DNA of 64,000 nucleotides. Origin: Gryllotalpicola ginsengisoli DSM 22003 (GTDB lineage: Bacteria > Actinomycetota > Actinomycetes > Actinomycetales > Microbacteriaceae). The position numbers and the translations under genes were made by a program. The notes under the pieces were generated by a model. The model did not search any database, was not told where the DNA came from, and was given only the letters and a program-made list of their open reading frames with translations. Location of the stretch: contig NZ_AULK01000001.1 of NCBI RefSeq assembly GCF_000419445.1, positions 862,862 through 926,861 on the forward strand. The letters are read 5' to 3'. Each line of letters starts with the position of its first letter. Within the stretch, counting starts at the first letter, position 1. This document shows, piece by piece, positions 25,484 through 33,595 of the stretch.

Positions 25484-25996
25484 TCAGAGGCCGTAATCGG
25501 CGCACTCGCAGACGTTTGGCGACCAATCCCCACGTTCCAGGGCGAGATCGCCGATGGGGTTGACGCCCGGTCCGGCGGCCAGGGAGTGGGCCGCGAGGGC
25601 GTGCAGGCACTTCACCCGATCGGGCATTCCGCCGGCCGAGAAGCCCCGGATCTCCTCCACGGCCTCGATCGACTCCCGGTCGGCGAGATAGGCGCGGTGG
25701 GCCGCCTCGTACGCGGCATGCACCGCGGCATCCGTCTCGACCAGCTCCTGGAATTCGGCCATCACGTGGTCGGCCTCGAGGCGCGACATGGCGGCGGTCG
25801 CGGCCGGGTGGGTGAGGTAGTAGAGGGTCGGGAAGGGGGTTCCGCCCGGCAGGCGGGGCGCCGTGGCGACCACGGTCGGGTTGCCGCACACGCACCGTGC
25901 GGCGATGCCCAGCACGCCGCGGGCGGGGCGGCCCAGCTGGGCGGTGACGACGGCGACGTCGCGCTCGGTGGCGGGCTCGAACTGGGGCGCGGTCAT
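25484..25996 (-). CDS. DUF501 family protein
   Basis: A 170-residue member of DUF501, a small actinobacterial family usually encoded after ftsB and eno. Several cysteines are conserved in the family and visible here: ARCVCGNPTVV near residue 35, VKCLHALAAHSLA near residue 130 and the C-terminal NVCECADYGL, which suggests a metal site. ATG 25996 lies 6 nt after GAGAAT, so it may be leaderless. The function is unknown; synteny with a divisome gene suggests, but does not show, a link to growth or division. Confidence 0.88.
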   Translation of the reverse strand: MTAPQFEPATERDVAVVTAQLGRPARGVLGIAARCVCGNPTVVATAPRLPGGTPFPTLYYLTHPAATAAMSRLEADHVMAEFQELVETDAAVHAAYEAAHRAYLADRESIEAVEEIRGFSAGGMPDRVKCLHALAAHSLAAGPGVNPIGDLALERGDWSPNVCECADYGL

Positions 25997-26015
25997 CCCG
26001 CCATTCTCGCAAGAC

Positions 26016-26564
26016 TCACTGGGTCGTCGCCGGGCTGGGCGTGGCCGACTGCTTCGCCTTCGCCTTCTGCTCTGCAGCCTTCTTCGCGGCGGCCTTCTTC
26101 GCGGCAGCCTTCTTCGCGGCCTGCTCCTTGGCGTACTGCTCGGCGGGTCCGGTCAGCATCGAGCGCACCAGGGTGCCCGCCCAGTCGCCGGTCTTCTCCT
26201 GCACCTGCGTGGTCACGGTGGGCTTCGCGGTGCTCGCGGTGGCCGGCAGGTCGTCGATGATGAGGTAGCTGGTCTCCCCCGGCATCACGTACAGCAGCCG
26301 CTCGCGGGCCTGTGCGCGGATGTAGGCCGGGTCGTCCCAGTCGTCGACCTGCTTCTTCAGGCTCTCGACCTTCGCCTTCTTGGCGGAGTTCTGGCTCTCG
26401 AGCTTCGCGATCTGGTCCTGCTGCTGGGCGTACAGGCGCGCGGTCGGCGCGATGATCAGCACGCCGATGACGATCACGCAGAGCATGACGAACGCGAACC
26501 ACGAGAAGCGGATGCCTCGCAGCCAGCCGCGCGCATCCGCGGCGGGTCGTGCTGAGCTCGGCAT
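26016..26564 (-). CDS. FtsB/DivIC family septum formation initiator
   Basis: A 182-residue divisome protein: a short cytoplasmic N-terminus, one membrane helix (about residues 20-42), then a periplasmic coiled coil (LYAQQQDQIAKLESQN ... KVESLKKQVDDWDDPAYI) and ARERLLYVMPGET, the FtsB/DivIC signature. The last about 40 residues are a Lys/Ala repeat (AKKAAAKKAAAKKAAEQKAK) ending in a Pro/Thr stretch, not part of the family core. ATG 26564 follows a TACTCT box by 7 nt. The eno-ftsB-DUF501 order is a conserved actinobacterial arrangement. Confidence 0.9.
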   Translation of the reverse strand: MPSSARPAADARGWLRGIRFSWFAFVMLCVIVIGVLIIAPTARLYAQQQDQIAKLESQNSAKKAKVESLKKQVDDWDDPAYIRAQARERLLYVMPGETSYLIIDDLPATASTAKPTVTTQVQEKTGDWAGTLVRSMLTGPAEQYAKEQAAKKAAAKKAAAKKAAEQKAKAKQSATPSPATTQ

Positions 26565-26587
26565 GTCAGTCAGAGTATGGGCACCCG

Positions 26588-26749
26588 CTGATCGAGTAGG
26601 CGCGAAGCGCCGTATCGAGATCTGATTCGGGGAATTCGAAGGTCTCGATACGCCGCTATGCGGCTACTCGACCAACGGGTCTCGATACGCCCGCATGCGG
26701 GCTACTCGACCAACGGGGTCTCGATACGCCGCTATGCGGCTACTCGACC
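26588..26749. repeat. Cluster of four palindromic intergenic repeats
   Basis: Three tandem copies of GGTCTCGATACGC...GCTACTCGACC (26641-26673, 26678-26711, 26717-26749), each a near-perfect hairpin with a variable tip (CGCTATGCG, CCGCATGCGG), and one inverted copy at 26588-26622. They fill the gap between the eno stop and the ftsB-like start. REP/BIME-like in form; no transposase is nearby. Confidence 0.9.
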
Positions 26750-26762
26750 AGCGGGGCGGGTG

Positions 26763-28115
<1,353 letters not shown>

Positions 28116-29393
28116 TCACGCCAGGGGCCGAAGCTGCAGCTCATCGGCCGAGGCCGTGTCGGCGTGCACGTTGGCGAAGGCGCCGTAGCCGGACTCCGCG
28201 GCGCGGGCGAGCAGCGCCTTGACGTTCTTCGCCCGCTTCTCGAGCCGCACGCGCCGGCCCTGGGCGATGAGCTCGGCCTGCAGCGAGATCAGCCGCTGCG
28301 GCGGCACGTCCTTGTCGTGCACGAGCACCACGGCCTCGTCGCCCGAGGGCGCCGGGTCGGGGATCAGGTCGACGATCCGCTCGAAGCCGATGGAGAAGCC
28401 GGCCGCCGGCACGTCGCTGCCGAGGAAGCGCCCGATCATGCCGTCGTAGCGGCCGCCGCCGCCGAGCGAGTACCCGAACTCGGGGTGCTGGATCTCGAAG
28501 ATCGCCCCCGTGTAGTAGCCCATGCCGCGCACCAGGTTGTGCGAGAAGATCAGCGGCACGTCGGGGGCCGCCGCCTTCACCGCGTCGCGGATGCCGAGCA
28601 GTTCGGCGTAGGCGGACTGGTCGAGCCAGGCGGGCGCGCCCTCCCCCGCGAGCCCCCAGCCGTCGTCGGCGAGTTCGCCGAGGTCGAGGCGCGCCTGCTC
28701 CGCCGTGCTCTCCGGCAGGATGTCGAGGGCGGTCAGTTCGGCGACGACGCCGTCGACCCCGATCTTGTCCTCCTTGTCGATCGTGATGAGGGCGCGCTCG
28801 GTGTCTTTCGCGGCGACCCCCCACGAGGCGATGAGGTGGCGCAGGATCGCGCGGTGGTTGATGCGGATGCGGCATCCGTGCAGCCCGAGCGCGGTGAGCG
28901 TCGCCGCCGTCGCCGTGATCAGCTCGATCTCGGCCAGCGGCCCGGCCTCGCCGATGATGTCGATGTCGCACTGCACGAACTGGCGGTAGCGGCCCTTCTG
29001 CGGGCGCTCGGCCCGCCACACCGGCGCGATCTGGATGGACTTGAACACCGGCGGCAGCTTGGCCCGGTTGGTGGCGTAGAACCGCGCGAGCGGCACGGTC
29101 AGGTCGAAGCGCAGCCCCAGGTCGGTGAGCGAGGTGAGGTCATCGGATGCCGCGGCGCGGGCCACATCGGAGGCGTCGAGGCCGCGCTTCAGGATGCCGA
29201 AGGCGAGTTTCTCGTTGTCGCCGCCGAGCCCCGAGTGCAGCCGGGCTGCGTCCTCGACGACCGGCGTCTCGATCTCCTCGAAGCCGCGGGCCCGGTACTG
29301 GTCTCGGATCGTGGACAGCAGCTGCTCCCGCTTGGCCTTCTCTGCCGGCAGGAAATCGCGCATGCCGCGAGGCGGGTTCACGTCAGGGGCCAT
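28116..29393 (-). CDS. hisS: Histidine-tRNA ligase
   Basis: Charges tRNA-His. About 425 residues with the class II motifs: motif 2 region FKSIQIAPVWRAERPQKGRYRQFVQCDID, the His-specific LVRGMGYYTGAIFEI, motif 3 GGGGRYDGMIG and a C-terminal anticodon-binding domain (VVLVHDKDVPPQ onwards). The shape with RGMRDFLPAEKAKRE at the start is typical. ATG 29393 has a short spacing from GGGAG; ATG 29402 is the alternative. It diverges from the MFS exporter. Confidence 0.94.
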   Translation of the reverse strand: MAPDVNPPRGMRDFLPAEKAKREQLLSTIRDQYRARGFEEIETPVVEDAARLHSGLGGDNEKLAFGILKRGLDASDVARAAASDDLTSLTDLGLRFDLTVPLARFYATNRAKLPPVFKSIQIAPVWRAERPQKGRYRQFVQCDIDIIGEAGPLAEIELITATAATLTALGLHGCRIRINHRAILRHLIASWGVAAKDTERALITIDKEDKIGVDGVVAELTALDILPESTAEQARLDLGELADDGWGLAGEGAPAWLDQSAYAELLGIRDAVKAAAPDVPLIFSHNLVRGMGYYTGAIFEIQHPEFGYSLGGGGRYDGMIGRFLGSDVPAAGFSIGFERIVDLIPDPAPSGDEAVVLVHDKDVPPQRLISLQAELIAQGRRVRLEKRAKNVKALLARAAESGYGAFANVHADTASADELQLRPLA

Positions 29394-29459
29394 AGCTCCC
29401 ATGATGGCAGGCCCGCGGAGGCGGGAATATCCGCCGGAGGGCGCTCACTTGTACGTCGC

Positions 29460-30908
29460 ATGCCCGAACGACCCGCCGGGGTCGGCCTGCGCTCGGAGCG
29501 CGGCCCGATCCTGCTGTCCCTCATGCTCGCCACCGCCCTCGTGGCCCTCGACTCGACGATCATCGCGACCGCGTCGTCCTCGATCGCGAAAGACCTGGGC
29601 CACTTCCAGCAGCTGCCGTGGCTGTTCTCGGTCTACCTGCTCGCGCAGGCGGTGTCGGTGCCGATCTACGGGCGACTGGCCGACGTGCTCGGCCGCAAGC
29701 GGCTGCTGCTGGTGGGCATCGGGCTGTTCCTGCTCGGCTCCATCCTGTGCGGGGCCGCCTGGTCGATGCCGGTGCTGATCGGGGCGCGGGTGATCCAGGG
29801 GCTCGGCGCGGGCGCCGTGCTGCCCATCTCGATGACCATCACGAGCGACATCTTCACGCTCGAGGAGCGCGCGAAGACGCAGGGGTACCTCGCCTCGGTG
29901 TGGGGCATCGCCTCGGTCGTCGGCCCCACCCTCGGCGGCCTGTTCAGCCAGCTCAGCGCGTGGCGGTGGATCTTCTGGATCAACATCCCGCTCGCGCTGA
30001 TCGCCGGGTTCATGCTGATCCGCGCCTACCTCGAGAAGGCACACGGCGAGGGCGAGCGGGAGGGCATCGACTACCTCGGCGCCGCGCTGCTCGCCGGCGG
30101 CACGACGGGGCTGCTGCTCGGCCTGCTCGAGGGCGGTTCCTCCTGGGCGTGGGACTCCCCCGTCTCGATCGGCATCTTCGTCGCGGCGGCGGCGCTGCTC
30201 GGGACGTTCGTGGCGGTGGAGCTGCGGGTGAAGCATCCGATCTTCTCGCTCGGTCTGCTGAAGCGGCGCGTCGTCGCCGCCTCGACGATCGCGTCGCTCG
30301 TGATCGGCGTGATCGTGATGGGGCTGTCGACGTACGTGCCGATCTACGCGCAGGACGTGCTCGGCGCCTCGGCGCTGATCGCCGGTTTCGCGCTCGCGGC
30401 GCTCACCCTCGGCTGGCCGCTGTCGGCCTCGCAGGCGGGGCGCATCTACCTGAGGCACGGCTTCCGGGTCACCTCCGTGATCGGCTCGTCGCTCGTGCTG
30501 CTCGGGGCGCTGCTCACCCTCACGCTCGGAGCGCAGTCGTCGATCTGGCTCGTCGCGCTGTTCTGCTTCGTGATCGGCGCCGGCATGGGGCTCACGGCCG
30601 TGCCCACCCTGATCGCCGCGCAGACCTCCGCGTCGTGGAGCGAGCGCGGCGCGGTCACCGGATCGAACATGTTCGCCCGGTCGATGGGCTCGGCCATCGG
30701 CGTCGCGATCTTCGGCGCCGTCGTTAACGGCCACGTGCGGCTCAACGCGGCCGGCGTGCCCGAGGGGCCGGGGCTGATGACGGCCATGCACCTCGTCTAC
30801 CTGTCGATCGCGGCCGTCGCGGTGGCGCTGCTCGTTGCGGTGTTCTTCATGCCGGCCCACCGCCGGCAGCAGGCGGGAGCCGAGGCGGCCGAAGCGGTTC
30901 CGGCCTAG
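29460..30908 (+). CDS. MFS transporter, DHA2/EmrB-QacA type (14 helices)
   Basis: A 482-residue drug:proton antiporter of the DHA2 family. Motif A appears as YGRLADVLGRKRLLLVGI, motif B as LIGARVIQGLGAGAVLP, and motif C as GIASVVGPTLGGLFS; 14 hydrophobic segments fit the EmrB/QacA topology. LDSTIIATASSSIAKDL is the DHA2 first-helix signature. It stands alone with no regulator beside it. Its TAG stop shares the CTAG palindrome with the mazG stop on the other strand (30905-30908), so the two genes overlap by 4 bp tail to tail. Confidence 0.92.
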   Translation: MPERPAGVGLRSERGPILLSLMLATALVALDSTIIATASSSIAKDLGHFQQLPWLFSVYLLAQAVSVPIYGRLADVLGRKRLLLVGIGLFLLGSILCGAAWSMPVLIGARVIQGLGAGAVLPISMTITSDIFTLEERAKTQGYLASVWGIASVVGPTLGGLFSQLSAWRWIFWINIPLALIAGFMLIRAYLEKAHGEGEREGIDYLGAALLAGGTTGLLLGLLEGGSSWAWDSPVSIGIFVAAAALLGTFVAVELRVKHPIFSLGLLKRRVVAASTIASLVIGVIVMGLSTYVPIYAQDVLGASALIAGFALAALTLGWPLSASQAGRIYLRHGFRVTSVIGSSLVLLGALLTLTLGAQSSIWLVALFCFVIGAGMGLTAVPTLIAAQTSASWSERGAVTGSNMFARSMGSAIGVAIFGAVVNGHVRLNAAGVPEGPGLMTAMHLVYLSIAAVAVALLVAVFFMPAHRRQQAGAEAAEAVPA

Positions 30909-31552
30909 CCCGACTCCGCCGCGCGCACCTCGTCGGCGAGGCCGCGCAGCCGGGTGCGCAGGGCCCGCTCGGCGTCGAGACCCTGCGCGCGGGCGCGGGC
31001 GACGAGGGCGAGCAGGGCGTCGCCGAGGGCGGCCTCATCATCGACGGATGCCTCGGCTGCGGCATCCGTCGCCACGGTCACGCCCACCTGGCCGGCACGC
31101 CCGATCATCTTGTCGGCGAGCGCGAGCGCGGGCAGGTGCTGCGGCAGGCCGTCGAGCACGCTCGTGCGGTCGCGCTTCTCGGCGGCCTTCGCGGCGGTCC
31201 ACAACCGCACCACGTCCTCCGGAGTCTCGGCGACCTCGTCGCCGAAGACGTGCGGGTGCCGGCGCACCATCTTGGCCGTGACGTTCGCCGCGACGTCGTC
31301 GATGTCGAAGCCCTCGCCGGGGGTGCGCTTGGCGATCTCGGCGTGGAAGACCACCTGCCACAGCACGTCGCCGAGCTCTTCGAGCAGGTCGTCGCGGCGG
31401 CCGGACTCGATCGCGTCGACGAGCTCGTAGCTCTCCTCGATCAGGTACGGCACGAGACTCTCGTGCGTCTCGCGCTGCGTCCACACGCAGCGGTCCATCA
31501 CCTCGGACATGGCGGCGGCGAAGCCGTCGAGGGCGCTCTCGGTCTGCGGCAT
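30905..31552 (-). CDS. mazG: MazG family nucleotide pyrophosphohydrolase
   Basis: House-cleaning enzyme that hydrolyses aberrant or excess NTPs to NMP and PPi. The 215-residue product has the MazG Mg-binding motifs EESYELVDAIE and LEELGDVLWQVVFHAEIA, followed by a family-typical C-terminal segment (RRHPHVFGDE); it is a single-domain actinobacterial form. ATG 31552 follows CAGAAT by 6 nt. It diverges from nhaA with abutting -10 boxes. mfd-mazG-eno proximity is conserved in actinobacteria. Confidence 0.92.
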   Translation of the reverse strand: MPQTESALDGFAAAMSEVMDRCVWTQRETHESLVPYLIEESYELVDAIESGRRDDLLEELGDVLWQVVFHAEIAKRTPGEGFDIDDVAANVTAKMVRRHPHVFGDEVAETPEDVVRLWTAAKAAEKRDRTSVLDGLPQHLPALALADKMIGRAGQVGVTVATDAAAEASVDDEAALGDALLALVARARAQGLDAERALRTRLRGLADEVRAAESG

Positions 31553-31558
31553 ACGCCC

Positions 31559-31570
31559 ATTCTGTAGGCT
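31559..31570. promoter_or_regulatory. Abutting bidirectional -10 boxes for mazG (-) and nhaA (+)
   Basis: CAGAAT on the minus strand (31559-31564) touches TAGGCT on the plus strand (31565-31570). The minus box is 6 nt before the mazG ATG; the plus box would start a roughly 52-nt nhaA leader near 31577. Confidence 0.5.
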
Positions 31571-31576
31571 GAGGGC

Positions 31577-31628
31577 CGGTGAGCCGGGAAGTCTGGTCGG
31601 CGCTCGTCCGACCTGCCTGGAGGCAAGC
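31577..31628 (+). ncRNA. Candidate cation-responsive riboswitch-like leader of nhaA
   Basis: The leader between the predicted start site and the GTG contains CCGG-TGAG-CCGG, the unpaired-looking GGGAAGTCTG, a perfect GGTCGG/CCGACC hairpin (31594-31612) and TGCC-TGGA-GGCA, which places the ribosome-binding site GGAGG inside a small hairpin. This layout resembles the nhaA-I (lithium) riboswitch class as I remember it. The assignment needs a covariance search. Confidence 0.45.
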
Positions 31629-32768
31629 GTGAGTCTGATCCGATCCGAGCGCTCGGCCGCCGCGCTCCTGCTCGGGGCCGCCGCCCTCGGGCTCATCCTC
31701 GCCAACACTGGCGCGGGCCCGTTCCTGCACGACGTGCAGCATGCGCAGCTCGGCGCGCTGAGCGTCGGCCACTGGATCAGCGATGGGCTGCTCGCGATCT
31801 TCTTCTTCATCGTCGCCGTCGAGCTCAAGCACGAGTTCGTCGCCGGCGAGCTGAACTCGTGGCACAAGGCGGTCAGGCCCGCGATCGCCGCCGTGTGCGG
31901 CGTGGTCGTGCCGGCGCTCGTCTACGCGCTGATCGCGGCGCCGCACGGCTTCGGGCACGGATGGCCCATCCCGACCGCCACCGACATCGCCTTCGCCCTC
32001 GGGGTGCTCGCCGTCTTCGGCCGCGGCCTGCCGAACCGGCTGCGGGTCTTCCTGCTCGCCCTGGCCGTGCTCGACGACCTGATGGCGATCGTCATCATCG
32101 CCGTGTTCTTCACCACCGGGGTCGACCCGGGGATGCTGCTCGCCGCGGCCGCCTGCGTCGCCGCCTTCGGGCTGCTCTCGCTGCTCGTGCGCCGGGGCGG
32201 GCTGCGGCTGCCGATCCTGGTGCTGCTCGTGATCGCCGGGGTGCTCGCCTGGTGGTACACCTACCAGTCCGGCATCCACGCCACGATCGCAGGAGTCGCG
32301 CTGGGCGCGGTGATGGCACGCCGGCCGGCCGGGCGCATCACCCACCGGCTCGAGCCCTGGTCGAACGGGCTGGTGCTGCCCCTGTTCGCCTTCTCGGCCG
32401 CACTCGTCACGGTGCCCGCCGTCGGGCTCTCGGGCCTGTCGGCCCCGTTCTGGGCGATCCTCGTCGCGCTGCCGGTGGGGAAGATCATCGGCATCACCTT
32501 CGGCGGCTGGATCGGCTCGTTCGTCGGCCGGGGCGGCGGGCACCCACCGCTGCCGCTGCGGGCGCTCGTCGCCGTCGGGGCGCTCGGCGGCATCGGCTTC
32601 ACCGTGTCGCTGCTGATGAACGAGCTCGCGTTCTCGGACGACCACACCGTCGCGGACCAGGGCACGCTCGCAGTACTGCTCGGCTCCGCGGTGTCGATCG
32701 TCGTGAGCGCGGTGCTCGTGGCGCTGCTCGCGAGGCGCAACCGGCGGGAGCATCCGATCACGTCTTAG
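31629..32768 (+). CDS. nhaA: Na+/H+ antiporter NhaA
   Basis: Membrane antiporter exchanging Na+ (or Li+) for protons, for pH and sodium homeostasis. The 379-residue, roughly 12-helix protein has PIPTATDIAFALGVLAVFG, the ion-binding pair in LAVLDDLMAIVIIAVFFT, and late NhaA motifs such as GALGGIGFTVSLLMNELAF. GTG 31629 has GGAGG 5 nt upstream and starts SLIRSERSAAALLLG. It is downstream of a structured leader and upstream of an iron-regulated gene. Confidence 0.94.
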   Translation: MSLIRSERSAAALLLGAAALGLILANTGAGPFLHDVQHAQLGALSVGHWISDGLLAIFFFIVAVELKHEFVAGELNSWHKAVRPAIAAVCGVVVPALVYALIAAPHGFGHGWPIPTATDIAFALGVLAVFGRGLPNRLRVFLLALAVLDDLMAIVIIAVFFTTGVDPGMLLAAAACVAAFGLLSLLVRRGGLRLPILVLLVIAGVLAWWYTYQSGIHATIAGVALGAVMARRPAGRITHRLEPWSNGLVLPLFAFSAALVTVPAVGLSGLSAPFWAILVALPVGKIIGITFGGWIGSFVGRGGGHPPLPLRALVAVGALGGIGFTVSLLMNELAFSDDHTVADQGTLAVLLGSAVSIVVSAVLVALLARRNRREHPITS

Positions 32769-32826
32769 GACAGCCTCACTAACGCGCGCTGACCAGGCGT
32801 TTAGGCATGCCTCACCTTGCTATACA
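32765..32826 (+). promoter_or_regulatory. Two DtxR/IdeR-type iron boxes and promoter of the VIT/CCC1 gene
   Basis: TTAGGACAGCCTCACTAAC (32765-32783) and TTAGGCATGCCTCACCTTG (32801-32819) each match about 13 of 19 positions of the classical DtxR consensus (TTAGGTTAGCCTAACCTAA). A TATACA -10 box (32821-32826) follows the second. The first box overlaps the nhaA stop codon. Confidence 0.65.
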
Positions 32827-32856
32827 GGCGGCGGTCGGCGGTGGTTCCATGAGTGC

Positions 32857-33462
32857 ATGCCGACCGTCCTCGCCCCCATACGCGCACTGCTGGGCACCGC
32901 CCCCGCCGCCCAGGCCGTGCCGGGGCAGCCCGGGAGCATCGCCTCCCGGCTCAACTGGCTGCGCGCCGGAGTGCTCGGCGCCAACGACGGCATCGTTTCC
33001 GTCGCCGCGGTCGTGGTCGGCGTCGCCGGCGGCACCGAGGCGATCCATCCGATCCTCCTGGCGGGCCTGGCCGCCCTCGTCGGCGGCGCACTGTCCATGG
33101 CGCTCGGCGAGTACGTCTCGGTGAGCTCGCAGCGCGACGCACTGCGGGCGCGCGCCGCACGCGGTCAGACCGACGAGGACCCGGAGGACACGAGCCCGTG
33201 GCATGCCGCGCTGGCCTCGCTGCTGGCGTTCTTCTGCGGCGGCCTGCTGCCGTTCCTCACGATCGTGCTGGTGCCCGTTCCGCCGCGCATCCCGGTCACC
33301 TTCGGCGCCGTGCTGCTCGCCCTGGCGCTGACCGGCTGGCTCGGCGCCCGGTTCGGCGACGCTCCCCCGCTGCGGGCGACCATCCGGGTCGTGGTGGGCG
33401 GCGCGATCGCCCTCGCCGTGACGTTCGTGATCGGCGCGCTGCTCGGCACGACCGCGGCCTGA
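32857..33462 (+). CDS. VIT1/CCC1 family Fe2+/Mn2+ transporter
   Basis: A 201-residue membrane protein of the VIT1/CCC1 family. WLRAGVLGANDGIVSVAAVVVGVAGG is the family's first-helix signature, ALSMALGEYVSVSSQRDAL the second, and three more helices follow the cytoplasmic loop. Members export iron or manganese from the cytosol. Two iron boxes upstream support control by a DtxR/IdeR protein, with the iron-exporter role as the natural reading (inference). ATG 32857 starts the product. Confidence 0.9.
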   Translation: MPTVLAPIRALLGTAPAAQAVPGQPGSIASRLNWLRAGVLGANDGIVSVAAVVVGVAGGTEAIHPILLAGLAALVGGALSMALGEYVSVSSQRDALRARAARGQTDEDPEDTSPWHAALASLLAFFCGGLLPFLTIVLVPVPPRIPVTFGAVLLALALTGWLGARFGDAPPLRATIRVVVGGAIALAVTFVIGALLGTTAA

Positions 33463-33469
33463 GTCGCAG

Positions 33470-33595
33470 ACCGCCGGCGCTACGCCGACGCCTTCGCGGC
33501 CCCGCCGGCGCTACGCCGACGCCTTCGCGGCCCCGCCGGCGCTACGCCGACGCCTTCGCGGCCCCGCCGGCGCTACGCCGACGCTTTCGCGTCGG
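33470..33595. repeat. Four tandem 31-bp units duplicating the mfd 3' end
   Basis: CTACGCCGACGCCTTCGCGG recurs at 33480, 33511, 33542 and (as CTACGCCGACGCTTTCGCG) 33573, a fixed 31-bp period. The last copy is the end of mfd itself, including its stop codon, so the array is made of mfd tail copies extending towards the convergent VIT gene. Confidence 0.9.

Noticed and set aside
26588..26749. Possible CRISPR array in the repeat cluster after eno
   Set aside because: The units are internally palindromic, vary at the tip, one is inverted, and spacers are only 4-5 bp; there are no cas genes.
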